Of a stretch of 64,000 nt of DNA, positions 42,359 to 51,256 are shown piece by piece. The notes under the pieces are model-generated. The model was not told the origin of the DNA. It was given only the letters and a program-made list of their open reading frames with translations, and did no database searches. Position numbers and translations under genes: made by a program. The stretch covers positions 1 through 64,000 of the forward strand of contig CAXSAX010000014.1 of the NCBI GenBank assembly GCA_964235495.1. Reading direction: 5' to 3'. Numbering within the stretch: the stretch's first letter is position 1; each line of letters opens with the position of its first letter. The DNA is from LMUY01 sp964235495 (GTDB taxonomy: Bacteria > Pseudomonadota > Alphaproteobacteria > Acetobacterales > Acetobacteraceae).

Positions 42359-43105
42359 CTACCGCGCGAAGGCGGCGATGTAGTTCACCCCGAGGTCGCG
42401 GCTGATCGTCCAGCGCTGCCGCAGCGGGTCGAACGTCATGCCGGCGCTGTCCGTCAGGCGCAGCCCGGCGCCCCGCGCCAGCCGCGCCAGCTCGGCCGGG
42501 GTGACGAAGCGCCGCCAGTCATGGGTGCCGACCGGCAGCAGGCGAAGCACGTACTCCGCTCCCCACTTGGCCACCACCAGGGAGCGGGCGGTGCGGTTGA
42601 TGGTGGACAGGAACAGGCGGCCGCCCGGCTCCAGCAGCGCCGCCAGCTCCCGCAGGAAGCCCGCCGGGTCGGGCACGTGCTCGACCACCTCCAGCGCGGT
42701 GACCGCGGCGAAGCGGCGGCCCTCGGCCAGCATGTCGCCCGTGGTGGCAACCCGGTACTCCACCGGCAGCGCGCCGGCGTGCGCGCGGGCCGCCTCGACC
42801 GGGCGGCGGGCGGCATCGATGCCGAGCACGGCGTGGCCTTGGCGGGCGAGGGCCTCGGCGGCCAGCCCTGCGCCGCAGCCCACGTCCAGCAGCGTGCCGG
42901 GGCCGTCCAGGCGGTCCGCGATCCAGCCGACCCGCAGCGGGTTCATCGCCAGCAGCGCCCGCATCGGCCCCGCCGGGTCCCACCATGCGTCGGCCAGCGC
43001 GTCGAACTTCAGCACCTCTGCGGGAGCGGCGATGCCTCCCTGCGCGGGCCGCGTGCCCTTCGGAAGGCTGCCTTGCGCCGGCCCGCGGTTGTCGATGTCC
43101 GTCAT
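42359..43105 (-). CDS. ubiG: Ubiquinone biosynthesis O-methyltransferase
   Basis: Methylates two hydroxyl groups in ubiquinone synthesis using SAM. 248 aa from ATG 43105. UbiG marks: KFDALADAWWDPAGPMRALLAMNPLR near 33, SAM motif LLDVGCGAGLAAEALARQG near 75, VTALEVVEHVPDPAGFL, LFLSTINRTARS and HDWRRFVTPAEL near the C-terminus. It is divergent from lysC; this arrangement is common in Rhodospirillales. Confidence 0.95.
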   Translation of the reverse strand: MTDIDNRGPAQGSLPKGTRPAQGGIAAPAEVLKFDALADAWWDPAGPMRALLAMNPLRVGWIADRLDGPGTLLDVGCGAGLAAEALARQGHAVLGIDAARRPVEAARAHAGALPVEYRVATTGDMLAEGRRFAAVTALEVVEHVPDPAGFLRELAALLEPGGRLFLSTINRTARSLVVAKWGAEYVLRLLPVGTHDWRRFVTPAELARLARGAGLRLTDSAGMTFDPLRQRWTISRDLGVNYIAAFAR

Positions 43106-43187
43106 GCCCGGTATGTGATCGCCCCTGGCGTCGGCCGCAACCGGCCTTGCCGGAGGCTCGCCTTGCTTGAAGAGTGGGGACGGCGGC

Positions 43188-44420
43188 ATGGCGCGCATCG
43201 TGATGAAGTTCGGCGGCACCTCGGTGGCCGACCTCGACCGCATCCGGGACGTGGCGCGCCGGGTCAGGCGCCAGGTGGAGGCGGGGCACGAGGTGGCGGT
43301 GGTGGTGTCGGCCATGTCGGGCGTGACCAACCAGCTGGTCGGCTGGTGCCAGGCCCTGGCGCCCATGCACGACGCGCGGGAATACGACGCGGTGGTGGCG
43401 ACGGGCGAGCAGGTCACCAGCGGGCTGCTCGCCATCGCGTTGCAGGAGGCGGGGATCGATGCGCGGTCCTGGGCCGGCTGGCAGATCGCGCTGCACACGG
43501 ACGGCTCGCACGGCAAGGCGCGCATCGAGCGGATCGACAGCGCCACCCTGCTCGCCCGCATGGCGATCGGCCAGGTGCCGGTGGTGGCGGGCTTCCAGGG
43601 CATCGGGCCGGACAACCGGGTGACGACGCTGGGCCGCGGCGGGTCGGACACGTCGGCCGTGGCGCTGGCGGCGGCGTTGCGCGCGGACCGGTGCGACATC
43701 TATACCGACGTGGACGGCATCTACACCACGGACCCGCGAATCGTGGCCAAGGCGCGCAAGCTCGGTAAGATCGCGTACGAGGAGATGCTGGAGCTTGCCT
43801 CCGTCGGCGCCCGCGTGCTGCAGACCCGCAGCGTGGAGCTGGCGATGAAGGAGAACGTCCGCGTCCAGGTGCTGTCCTCGTTCGAGGACGCGCCGGAGGA
43901 GGGCACAGGCGGTTCGCTGGTGGTGGATGAGGACGAGATCGTGGAACAGGAAATCGTGTCCGGCATCGCCTATTCACGTGACGAGGCGAAGATCACGGTG
44001 CGCCGGGTGCCGGACCGCCCCGGCGTGGCGGCGGCCATCTTCGGCCCGCTGACGGCGGCCAACGTGAACGTGGACATGATCGTGCAGAACGTGTCGGCGG
44101 ACGGCACCACGGACATGACGTTCACCGTGGGCCGCGCGGATTTGCGGCTGGCGCAGGCGACGCTGGCCGAGGCGAGCGCCGCCGTGGGCTACGCGGAGCT
44201 GCTGACCGACCCGGACGTGGCCAAGATCAGCGTGGTGGGCGTCGGCATGCGGTCCCACGTGGGGGTGGCCAACACGATGTTCCGCACCCTGGCGGAGAAG
44301 GGCATCAACATCCAGGTCATCTCCACCAGCGAGATCAAGGTCTCGGTGCTGGTCGGCGCCGAGTACACGGAACTGGCGGTGCGCGCCCTGCACACCGCCT
44401 ACGGCCTCGATGCCGCCTGA
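43188..44420 (+). CDS. lysC: Aspartate kinase
   Basis: First enzyme of the aspartate pathway (lysine, threonine, methionine). 410 aa from ATG 43188 with MARIVMKFGGTSVAD; the earlier in-frame TTG at 43167 is less likely. The kinase domain shows VVVSAMSGVTNQLVGW and GRGGSDTSAVALAAAL; two ACT domains follow (about 265-400), with DIVQN-like MIVQNVSADGTTDMTF and ISTSEIKVSVLV that bind the feedback inhibitors. It overlaps the next gene by 11 bases, so both are coupled. Confidence 0.96.
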   Translation: MARIVMKFGGTSVADLDRIRDVARRVRRQVEAGHEVAVVVSAMSGVTNQLVGWCQALAPMHDAREYDAVVATGEQVTSGLLAIALQEAGIDARSWAGWQIALHTDGSHGKARIERIDSATLLARMAIGQVPVVAGFQGIGPDNRVTTLGRGGSDTSAVALAAALRADRCDIYTDVDGIYTTDPRIVAKARKLGKIAYEEMLELASVGARVLQTRSVELAMKENVRVQVLSSFEDAPEEGTGGSLVVDEDEIVEQEIVSGIAYSRDEAKITVRRVPDRPGVAAAIFGPLTAANVNVDMIVQNVSADGTTDMTFTVGRADLRLAQATLAEASAAVGYAELLTDPDVAKISVVGVGMRSHVGVANTMFRTLAEKGINIQVISTSEIKVSVLVGAEYTELAVRALHTAYGLDAA

Positions 44421-45507
44421 CGTCACGCCGCGGCTGCTGATGCAGCCGGACGCGCGGCTGCGGCGCGCCCGGGCGGAGCTTGACCGGCTGTGGGCGCCAG
44501 GGCTGGCCTTCCTGGGCAGCCGCACCGCCATCATGGGCGGCGCCATGAGCTGGGTGAGCGAGCGCACCCTGGTCGCCGCCATCTCCAACGCCGGCGGCTT
44601 CGGGGTGATCGCCGGCGGCTCCATGGGGCCGGACGCCCTGGCCGCCGAGATCGCCGCGACCCAGGAGCGCACGGCCGCGCCGTTCGGCGTCAACCTCATC
44701 ACCATGCACCCCCGGCTGGCCGACCTGGTCCGGGTCTGCCTGGAGGCGCGGGTCAGCCATGTCGTGCTGGCCGGCGGCGTGCCGCCGGGCACGGCGGTGC
44801 GCGCGGTGAAGGACGGCGGCGCGCGGCTGATCTGCTTCGCCCCGGCCCTGGTGCTGGCCCGGCGGCTGGTGCGCTCCGGCGCCGACGCGCTGATCATCGA
44901 GGGGTCGGAGGCGGGCGGGCACATCGGGCCCGTGTCGCTGACGGTGCTGGCGCAGGAGATACTGCCGCACCTGCGCGAGGTGCCGGTGTTCGTGGCCGGC
45001 GGCATCGGGCGGGGCGAGGCGGTCCTCGGCTACCTGGAGATGGGCGCCGCCGGGGCGCAGCTCGGCACCCGCTTCGCCGCCTCGGAGGAGTCGGTGGCGC
45101 ACCCCCGCTTCAAGCAGGCCTTCATCCATGCCCGCGCACGCGACGCGATGGCGTCCGTCCAGCTGGACGAGCGGCTGCCCGTGACGCCGGTGCGCGGCCT
45201 GGCCAACCACGGCGCCCGGCGCTTCGTGCTGCACCAAAGGGAGGCGGTGCGCCGGATGGAGGCGGGCGAGCTGACGCGGGAGGCCGCCCAACTGGACGTC
45301 GAGCATTTCTGGGCCGGGGCGCTGCGCCGCGCCGTAATCGACGGGGACGTGGAGCACGGCTCGGTGATGATGGGCCAGTCCGTCGGCATGGTGACGGCCG
45401 AGCAGGCGGTGCCGGACATCATCGAGGAGCTGGTGGCGCAAGCTGCCGGCGCGCTGGCCCTGCGCGCGCCCGCCTCCGGCCTGGGCGATCACGGCGCGGC
45501 CAGCTAG
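44410..45507 (+). CDS. Nitronate monooxygenase (2-nitropropane dioxygenase-like)
   Basis: FMN-dependent TIM-barrel enzyme of 365 aa that in studied members oxidises toxic nitronates. Visible: IMGGAMSWVSERTLVAAISNAGGFGVI near 41, IIEGSEAGGHIGPV near 163 (flavin and active-site His), VFVAGGIGRGEAVLGYLEMGAAGAQLGTRF near 196-225 (phosphate site). Starts inside the lysC end. Placement between lysC and ptsP is typical of this order of bacteria; some of these genes are annotated as enoyl-ACP reductase II-like, which is an alternative. Confidence 0.86.
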   Translation: MPPDVTPRLLMQPDARLRRARAELDRLWAPGLAFLGSRTAIMGGAMSWVSERTLVAAISNAGGFGVIAGGSMGPDALAAEIAATQERTAAPFGVNLITMHPRLADLVRVCLEARVSHVVLAGGVPPGTAVRAVKDGGARLICFAPALVLARRLVRSGADALIIEGSEAGGHIGPVSLTVLAQEILPHLREVPVFVAGGIGRGEAVLGYLEMGAAGAQLGTRFAASEESVAHPRFKQAFIHARARDAMASVQLDERLPVTPVRGLANHGARRFVLHQREAVRRMEAGELTREAAQLDVEHFWAGALRRAVIDGDVEHGSVMMGQSVGMVTAEQAVPDIIEELVAQAAGALALRAPASGLGDHGAAS

Positions 45508-45509
45508 CC

Positions 45510-47726
45510 ATGTCGGGCACCCGGCGTCTGCTCGCGCGCCTGCGGGACATGATGGCCTCCGACGCCGCTCCGCTGGCCGACGTGGTGCGCCTGGTCGCGG
45601 CCGAGCTGGTGGCCGAGGTGTGCTCGCTCTATGCGCTGCGCAGCGGCGATGCGCTGGAGCTGATCGCCACCCACGGCCTGCGCCCGGACGCGGTGGGCCG
45701 CACCCGGCTGCGCATGGGCGAGGGCATCGTCGGCATCTGCGCCGCCACCGGGGACCTGCAGAACCTGCCGGACGCCCAGATGCACCCGAGCTTCGCCTAC
45801 CGGCCCGAAACCGGCGAGGAGCCGTTCGCCTCCCTGCTCGCCGTGCCGGTGCGGCGGGCCGGGCACACCATGGGCGTGATCGCGGTGCAGAACCGCTCGC
45901 CCCGCCGCTACAACGCCGACGAGGTGGACGTGGTGGAAACCGTCGCCATGCTGCTGGCGGAGGCGCTGGCCGCGGCGGGGGCGGCGGCCGTGTCCGAGGA
46001 CGCGCTGGGCGCCACCCTGCCGCGCCAGTTCGAGGCGGTGCCGCTGGCGCCGGGCCTGGTCGCCGGCCGGCTGATCGGCAGCCGCTTCGGCAACGTCCCG
46101 CGCCGCTTCCTGGCGCAGGACCCGGCGGCGGAGCAGGCCCGGCTGGAGGCGGCGCTGGTGGCCATGCGGCGGGACCTGGACGTGCTGATCGAGCAGGGCA
46201 TGCCGGCCAACGACGAGACGCGCGAGGTGATGGAGGCCACCCGCCTGGTCGCCGCCGACGAGGGCTGGGTGCGCCGCGTGACCGAGGCGATCCGCACCGG
46301 GCTGACGGCGGAGGCGGCCGTGGTGCGCGTGGCCAGCGACCTGCGCGACCGGATGCGCCGCATCACCGACCCCTACCTGCGCGAGCGCCTGGCCGACCTG
46401 GAGGACCTCGCCGCCCGGTTGCTGCAAGCGCTCGATGGCGGGGCGGTGCCCGGGCCGGTGGCGTCCGGCACCATCCTGGTGGTCCGCCGGCTCGGCCCGG
46501 CCCAGCTGCTGCAATGGCACGCCAGCGGCATCGCCGGCATCGCCATCGAGGAGGCGAGCCCCTCCGGCCACGCCGCCATCCTGGCGCGCGCGCTGGGGCT
46601 GCCCATGGTGGGCGGGGTGCGCGGCCTGCTGGACGCCATGGGGCCGGGGGACGAGGCGGTGCTGGACGCGGACGAGGGCCAGCTCATCCTGCGGCCGGAT
46701 GCCGAGGTGCGCACCAGCTATGACCGCGCCATCGAGGGCCGGGCCGCCCGCCGGGCCGGCTACGGCGCCCTGCGGGCGCAGCCCAGCGTCACCGCGGACG
46801 GCACCGCCTTCAGCCTGATGCTGAACGTGGGCCTGGCGCTCGAGCTGGACCAGTTGGACGCGGTGGGGGCGGACGGCATCGGCCTGTTCCGCACCGAGAT
46901 CGCCATGCTGGCCCGCGGCGCGCTGGCGGACACGGCGGAGCAGACGGCGCTGTACGCCCGCGTGCTGGACGCCGCCGGGGATCGCCCCGTGCTGTTCCGC
47001 ACCCTGGACCTGGGCGGCGACAAGATGCTGCCGGACGCGCCGGCGCACGAGGAGGAGAACCCGGCCATGGGCTGGCGCTCCCTGCGCGTGGCGCTGGACC
47101 GCCCGGCGCTGCTGCGCCGCCAGGTGCGGGCGTTGCTGCTGGCGGCGGGGGGGCGGCCGCTTTCCGTCATGTTCCCCATGGTCGCGACGGTGGCGGAGTT
47201 CCGCGCCGCCCGCGGCCTGCTGTATGCGGAGGCGGCCCGGGTGCGGCCTGCGCCCAGCCGCCTGCGCATCGGCACCATGCTGGAGGTGCCCTCCCTGCTG
47301 TGGCAGCTGCCGGCGCTGCTCAAGGACTGCCAGTTCATCTCCATCGGCTCCAACGACCTCATGCAGTTCCTGTTCGCCGCCGACCGCGGCAGCCCGGCGC
47401 TGGCGGGCCGCTACGACCTGCTGTCGCCCCCCGTGCTGGATATCCTGGACCACGTGCGCAGCTGCACGGAGGCGGCGCAGGTGTCGCTGTCCGTCTGCGG
47501 CGAGGCGGCGTCGCGCCCGCTGGAGGCGCTGACGCTGGCGGCCCTCGGCATCACCGCGCTGTCCATGCCGGCGTCCGGGCTGCTGGGCGCCAAGGCGTTC
47601 CTGCGCTCGGCCCGGCTGGATGCGTTCCGCCCCGTGCTGCATTCGCTGCGCGCCAACGCCTCGGGAGAGGCCAGCCTGCGCGAGCCGATCGTCGCCTGGG
47701 CGCGGGAGCACGGGCTGGAGGCGTAG
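45510..47726 (+). CDS. ptsP: Phosphoenolpyruvate-protein phosphotransferase, nitrogen-type (EI-Ntr)
   Basis: First phosphate donor of the regulatory PTS-Ntr chain, 738 aa. GAF domain at about 1-150 (binds effectors such as glutamine in relatives), then EI N-terminal part, phospho-His domain with ASPSGHAAILARALG (H near 354), and the PEP-binding barrel with DGIGLFRTEI, TLDLGGDKMLPD, GTMLEVPS, ISIGSNDLMQFLFAADR and the catalytic Cys in SVCGEAASRP. The His signature has SGH where SH is usual; the His itself is kept. Two bases after the previous stop. Confidence 0.94.
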   Translation: MSGTRRLLARLRDMMASDAAPLADVVRLVAAELVAEVCSLYALRSGDALELIATHGLRPDAVGRTRLRMGEGIVGICAATGDLQNLPDAQMHPSFAYRPETGEEPFASLLAVPVRRAGHTMGVIAVQNRSPRRYNADEVDVVETVAMLLAEALAAAGAAAVSEDALGATLPRQFEAVPLAPGLVAGRLIGSRFGNVPRRFLAQDPAAEQARLEAALVAMRRDLDVLIEQGMPANDETREVMEATRLVAADEGWVRRVTEAIRTGLTAEAAVVRVASDLRDRMRRITDPYLRERLADLEDLAARLLQALDGGAVPGPVASGTILVVRRLGPAQLLQWHASGIAGIAIEEASPSGHAAILARALGLPMVGGVRGLLDAMGPGDEAVLDADEGQLILRPDAEVRTSYDRAIEGRAARRAGYGALRAQPSVTADGTAFSLMLNVGLALELDQLDAVGADGIGLFRTEIAMLARGALADTAEQTALYARVLDAAGDRPVLFRTLDLGGDKMLPDAPAHEEENPAMGWRSLRVALDRPALLRRQVRALLLAAGGRPLSVMFPMVATVAEFRAARGLLYAEAARVRPAPSRLRIGTMLEVPSLLWQLPALLKDCQFISIGSNDLMQFLFAADRGSPALAGRYDLLSPPVLDILDHVRSCTEAAQVSLSVCGEAASRPLEALTLAALGITALSMPASGLLGAKAFLRSARLDAFRPVLHSLRANASGEASLREPIVAWAREHGLEA

Positions 47727-47837
47727 GCTGTTTTTTGCAGTCCGATACCGGAAGGTTTACATCCTGGCCGCAGGATTCACCCGGCCCCCGGAGACGTGCG
47801 TGCTGCCAGCCCATCCCCTCGCCGGCGCCGCCGCGTG

Positions 47838-48815
47838 ATGTCCTACCTCGATCCCGAAGGACTCGTGCCCAGCGAGGGAGCCGCCCGGGTCGGGGCGGAG
47901 CTGCGCCTGGCCCGCCAGCGCCTGGGCTGGACGCTGGAGGAGCTGGCCGCCGGGCTCCGCATCCGGCAGCCCTACCTCCAGGCGATCGAGGAGGGGCGGC
48001 TGTCCGCGCTGCCCGGCAACGCCTACGCCATGGGCTTCGTGCGGACCTACGCCACGGCGCTCGGCCTGGACGCGGCCGAGATGTCCCGCCGCTTCCGGGC
48101 GGAGGCGCAGGAGGTCAACCAGAAGACCCGCCTGGCCTTCCCCGTGCCGGTGCCGCAGCGCGGCGTGCCGGCCGGCGCGGTGGTGCTGCTGGGCCTGGTG
48201 ATCGCCGCGGGCACCTATGCCGCCTGGTACCGCTATTCCGGCAATGACGGGGCGCGCGTGATGCAGGAGGCGTCCTCGCCGCCGGAGCGCCTGGCCGCCA
48301 TGGTGCCGCCGCCGGCGCAGTCGCCGCAGGTTGCCTCCATCCTGCCCTCCGCGCCGCCCGCCAGCCCAGCCCAGCCGCCGGCCGCCCCGATCCTCACCCC
48401 CACTCCGGCCTTGGCGCCATCCTTGCCGCCCGCCTTGATTCCTCCGGTCGTGGTCGCGCCCCCTCCGGCCGTCGCCGCAGCTCCGCCCCCGCTGCCGGCC
48501 GCGCCGCCCGCCACGTCGCGGGTGATGCTGCGCGCCAACGCGGGCGGCTGGGTGCAGGTGCGCCAGGCGGAGGGGCAGGTGCTGCTCAACCGGGTGCTGC
48601 GCGCAGGCGAGAGCTGGCCGGTGCCGGTGCGCCCGCAACTGCTGCTGACGACCAGCAACGCCGGCGGCCTGCAGCTGCTGGTGGACGGGGTGGCCATGCC
48701 CTCGCTCGGCCTGCCGGGCACGCTGCGGCGGGACGTGCCGCTGGACCCGGCGATGGCCAAGGTGGGGCTCAAGCCGGCCAAGCCGAACTCGACGCCGCGC
48801 GCCGCCGCGCAGTAA
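47838..48815 (+). CDS. RodZ-like helix-turn-helix membrane protein
   Basis: Bitopic protein of 325 aa. N-terminal Xre-type HTH (about 18-80: LRLARQRLGWTLEELAAGLRI and PGNAYAMGFVRTYATALGL), one membrane helix at about 113-132 (GAVVLLGLVIAAGTYAAWY), a long proline/alanine-rich periplasmic linker and a C-terminal beta domain (DUF4115, about 222-290: VQVRQAEGQVLLNRVLRAGESWPVP in two parts). RodZ links MreB to the wall machinery. A GTG at 47835 is an alternative start. Immediately before ispG, as in many alphaproteobacteria. Confidence 0.85.
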   Translation: MSYLDPEGLVPSEGAARVGAELRLARQRLGWTLEELAAGLRIRQPYLQAIEEGRLSALPGNAYAMGFVRTYATALGLDAAEMSRRFRAEAQEVNQKTRLAFPVPVPQRGVPAGAVVLLGLVIAAGTYAAWYRYSGNDGARVMQEASSPPERLAAMVPPPAQSPQVASILPSAPPASPAQPPAAPILTPTPALAPSLPPALIPPVVVAPPPAVAAAPPPLPAAPPATSRVMLRANAGGWVQVRQAEGQVLLNRVLRAGESWPVPVRPQLLLTTSNAGGLQLLVDGVAMPSLGLPGTLRRDVPLDPAMAKVGLKPAKPNSTPRAAAQ

Positions 48816-48845
48816 GATGCCGGCACGGTTACGGAGCCCGCCCCG

Positions 48846-49967
48846 ATGAACTACCGCTCATACCAGCAGATCGACCGCCGCAAGTCCCGCCTGATCCATG
48901 TCGGCCGCGTGCCGGTGGGCGGCGACTCGCCGGTGACGGTGCAGACCATGACCAACACGCTGACCACGGACGTGGCGGGAACCGTGGCCCAAATCCGCAA
49001 GTCGGAGAAGGCGGGCGTCGATATCGTCCGGGTGTCCTGCCCCGACCAGGAGAGCGCGCTGGCGCTGCGCGAGATCGTGGCGCAGGTCGAGGTGCCGATC
49101 GTGGCGGACATCCACTTCCACTACAAGCGCGCCATCGAGGCGGCGCAGAGCGGGGCGGCCTGCCTGCGCATCAACCCGGGCAACATCGGCAGCCCCGAGC
49201 GGGTGCGCGAGGTGATCCGCGCCGCCAAGGACCATGGCTGCTCCATGCGGATCGGCGTGAACGCCGGCAGCCTGGAGCGCCACCTGCTGGAGAAGTACGG
49301 CGAGCCGAATCCGGAGGCGCTGGTCGAGAGCGCGCTGGAGCACGCCAAGATCCTGCAGGACAACGACTTCCACGAGTTCAAGATCAGCGTGAAGGCGTCC
49401 GACGTGTTCCTGGCGGTCGCGGCCTACCAGCAGCTGGCCGAGGTGTGCGACCACCCGCTGCACATCGGCATCACGGAGGCCGGGTCCAAGCGGGCGGGCA
49501 CGGTGAAGAGCTCCATCGGGCTGGGCTCGCTGCTGTGGGCCGGCATCGGCGACACCCTGCGCGTGTCGCTCTCGGCCGAGCCGGAGGAGGAGGTCTATGT
49601 CGGCTGGGACATCCTGAAGTCGCTCGGCGTGCGGCACCGCGGGGTGAAGATCATCTCCTGCCCGAGCTGCGCGCGGCAGGGCTTCAACGTGATCCAGACG
49701 GTCAGCACGCTGGAGGAGCGGCTGGCGCACATCGAGACGCCGATCACGCTGTCCATCATCGGCTGCGTGGTGAACGGCCCGGGCGAGGCGCTGATGACCG
49801 ATCTGGGCGTCACCGGCGGCGGCGAGGGCAAGCACATGGTGTACGCCGCCGGGCGGCAGGACCACCGCATGAACGCGGAGGGCATGGTGGACCACATCGT
49901 TGACCTGGTGGAGGCCAAGGTGGCGGAGCTGAAGGCGGCCGCGCCCGTAAGGGTGGCGGCGGAGTGA
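48846..49967 (+). CDS. ispG: 4-hydroxy-3-methylbut-2-en-1-yl diphosphate synthase
   Basis: Iron-sulphur enzyme of the MEP isoprenoid pathway, 373 aa. TIM-barrel blocks VPVGGDSPVTVQTMTNT, VADIHFHYKRAIEAA, RINPGNIG and ITEAGSKRAGTVKSSIGLG, then the [4Fe-4S] ligands in IISCPSCARQGFNV and IIGCVVNGPGEA with a Glu. The start follows ACGGAG. The TGA stop overlaps the GTG start of a small antitoxin-like gene, so that downstream pair is translationally attached to this essential gene. Confidence 0.97.
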   Translation: MNYRSYQQIDRRKSRLIHVGRVPVGGDSPVTVQTMTNTLTTDVAGTVAQIRKSEKAGVDIVRVSCPDQESALALREIVAQVEVPIVADIHFHYKRAIEAAQSGAACLRINPGNIGSPERVREVIRAAKDHGCSMRIGVNAGSLERHLLEKYGEPNPEALVESALEHAKILQDNDFHEFKISVKASDVFLAVAAYQQLAEVCDHPLHIGITEAGSKRAGTVKSSIGLGSLLWAGIGDTLRVSLSAEPEEEVYVGWDILKSLGVRHRGVKIISCPSCARQGFNVIQTVSTLEERLAHIETPITLSIIGCVVNGPGEALMTDLGVTGGGEGKHMVYAAGRQDHRMNAEGMVDHIVDLVEAKVAELKAAAPVRVAAE

Positions 49968-50170
49968 GCGGGCCGCGGATCGACACCTCCCACATCAAGT
50001 CGCCGCGCGACCCGATGACGGCGGAGGAGCGGGAGGCGGTGCGGGCGGAGATAAGGCAGTCGCACGAGGCGCTCGCCTCCATCGTAGCCTGGGACGGCAA
50101 TGCCGTCGATGAGTGGAACAAGATGTTTGAGGAAACCCTGGGGCAACCATCGAACGTCGATGCAGCATGA
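49964..50170 (+). CDS. CcdA-tail-like putative antitoxin (68 aa)
   Basis: Starts with GTG at 49964, overlapping the ispG stop as GTGA. The protein is acidic and helical (TAEEREAVRAEIRQSHEAL). The C-terminal DEWNKMFEETLGQP resembles the toxin-binding tail of CcdA (compare AWNEHVAEHGLP of the intact pair at 40383). The ribbon-helix-helix of CcdA is not visible: the N-terminus is GPRIDTSHIKSPRDP instead. Its end overlaps the start of a CcdB-like gene by 11 bases. The antitoxin role is inferred from these two facts. Confidence 0.6.
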   Translation: MSGPRIDTSHIKSPRDPMTAEEREAVRAEIRQSHEALASIVAWDGNAVDEWNKMFEETLGQPSNVDAA

Positions 50171-50462
50171 TGTGTTTGAAAACAACAACGTCCGGAGCCG
50201 CGTAAGCCAGCCCTTCCTGGTCAATTTGCAGGCCGATGGCATTGATGGGCCGCTGTGCCTCGCTTGTCCGTTTTTCGCGCCTGGCACGCTCCAGAGCAGT
50301 AAAACCGTCATTCCGGTGATGTTCGAGGGAAAGCCTTACCTGCTTGCATTGATACTCATGAGCGCAGTGGACAGGCGCTGGCTCCGCCGTCCCGCAGGCT
50401 TCATCGCAGCCGACCGCGACGACATCCTGCGCGCGCTCGACTGGCTATTCACCGGTATCTGA
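50160..50462 (+). CDS. Divergent CcdB-like toxin
   Basis: 100 aa from ATG 50160 (MQHDVFENNN). It keeps the CcdB pattern: HDVF at the start, PFLVNLQADGIDG in place of YVLDVQADLL, VIPVMFEGKPYLL in place of LNPVFEIxGxxYVL, and the C-terminus RDDILRALDWLFTGI. It is less GC-rich than ispG and hisS. If active it should target gyrase, but the region between residues 30 and 45 is not family-like (CLACPFFAPGTLQ), so it may have changed target or be inactive. Its end overlaps the convergent gene at 50445 by 18 bases. Confidence 0.68.
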   Translation: MQHDVFENNNVRSRVSQPFLVNLQADGIDGPLCLACPFFAPGTLQSSKTVIPVMFEGKPYLLALILMSAVDRRWLRRPAGFIAADRDDILRALDWLFTGI

Positions 50463-51143
50463 CCCACCACGCACATAAACAACGCGGCCAGCCGTCCCGC
50501 CCCGCATGGCCACGACCCGGCGGACGAACCGCGCGATGTCCGGCACGGCATAGTCCACCGTCAGCTCCACGACGCACGCCGCCGGGGCCGCCTTCCTGCG
50601 GCGGCTGGCATAGTCGTACTCGGCCACCGGCTGGAACGTGGCCCGGCCGCGCGGGGCAGGGCCCAGGTTGAACGTGGCGCCGCTGTTGATCGGGCTCAGC
50701 GTCACGAGTGGCCGGTATGCCGCCGCCAGCGCCGCGGCGTCGATCTCCAGCACGTCGTGCTCGGCCGCCCGGTACTCCCGGCCGTCCAGCAGCTTCAGCA
50801 AGCGTTGCCGCGCCAGCCAGAAGAACACCTTGCCGTTCAGCAGCCGATACCAGTCTGCTGGGGCCATGCCGTCCTGCAAGCAGCGGCGCAGGGCGGCGTC
50901 GCTCATCGGCTTCTGGTCCCGCACCAGGGCCGCGCCATGCGCCGGGTGGCGCAGCCACACGCCGGCGGGCCGGTGCGCCGCCTCGATCGCCGCCCGCTCG
51001 CCGGCCGGGACCTCGAACAGGTCTAGCAGCGCGGTGGTGCTGCGCAGCCCGTGCCGCTGGATGCCCGGCCAGCTGCCGCTCTCGGCCATGTGGTAGAGCG
51101 TCGGGCAATGGCGGAGCAGCTCCGCCCATTCGTCTTCTGTCAC
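50445..51143 (-). CDS. DUF7002-like hypothetical protein
   Basis: 232-aa soluble protein that begins MTEDEWAELLRHCPTLYHMAESGSWPGIQRHGL in spirit: a CPTLYHMAE block, LRSTTALLDLFEV, the RPAGVWLRHP block and KVFFWLARQRLLKLL near 110. Such proteins occur singly in many alphaproteobacteria and are listed as a domain of unknown function; the YHM...G...I..HGL layout recalls ADP-ribosyltransferase-like folds, but no catalytic residues can be assigned. Its C-terminal codons overlap the CcdB-like gene on the other strand. Divergent from hisS. Confidence 0.72.
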   Translation of the reverse strand: MTEDEWAELLRHCPTLYHMAESGSWPGIQRHGLRSTTALLDLFEVPAGERAAIEAAHRPAGVWLRHPAHGAALVRDQKPMSDAALRRCLQDGMAPADWYRLLNGKVFFWLARQRLLKLLDGREYRAAEHDVLEIDAAALAAAYRPLVTLSPINSGATFNLGPAPRGRATFQPVAEYDYASRRRKAAPAACVVELTVDYAVPDIARFVRRVVAMRGGTAGRVVYVRGGSDTGE

Positions 51144-51256
51144 GCGCCAGCCTCATCGATTCCGCCTCATGGGTCCAGCAACCCAGCATCCGGCTTGCGC
51201 CGCGCCGTGCGACCGGCGATGACACGCGCCCATCCAACCTCCATGTCCGGACCATC

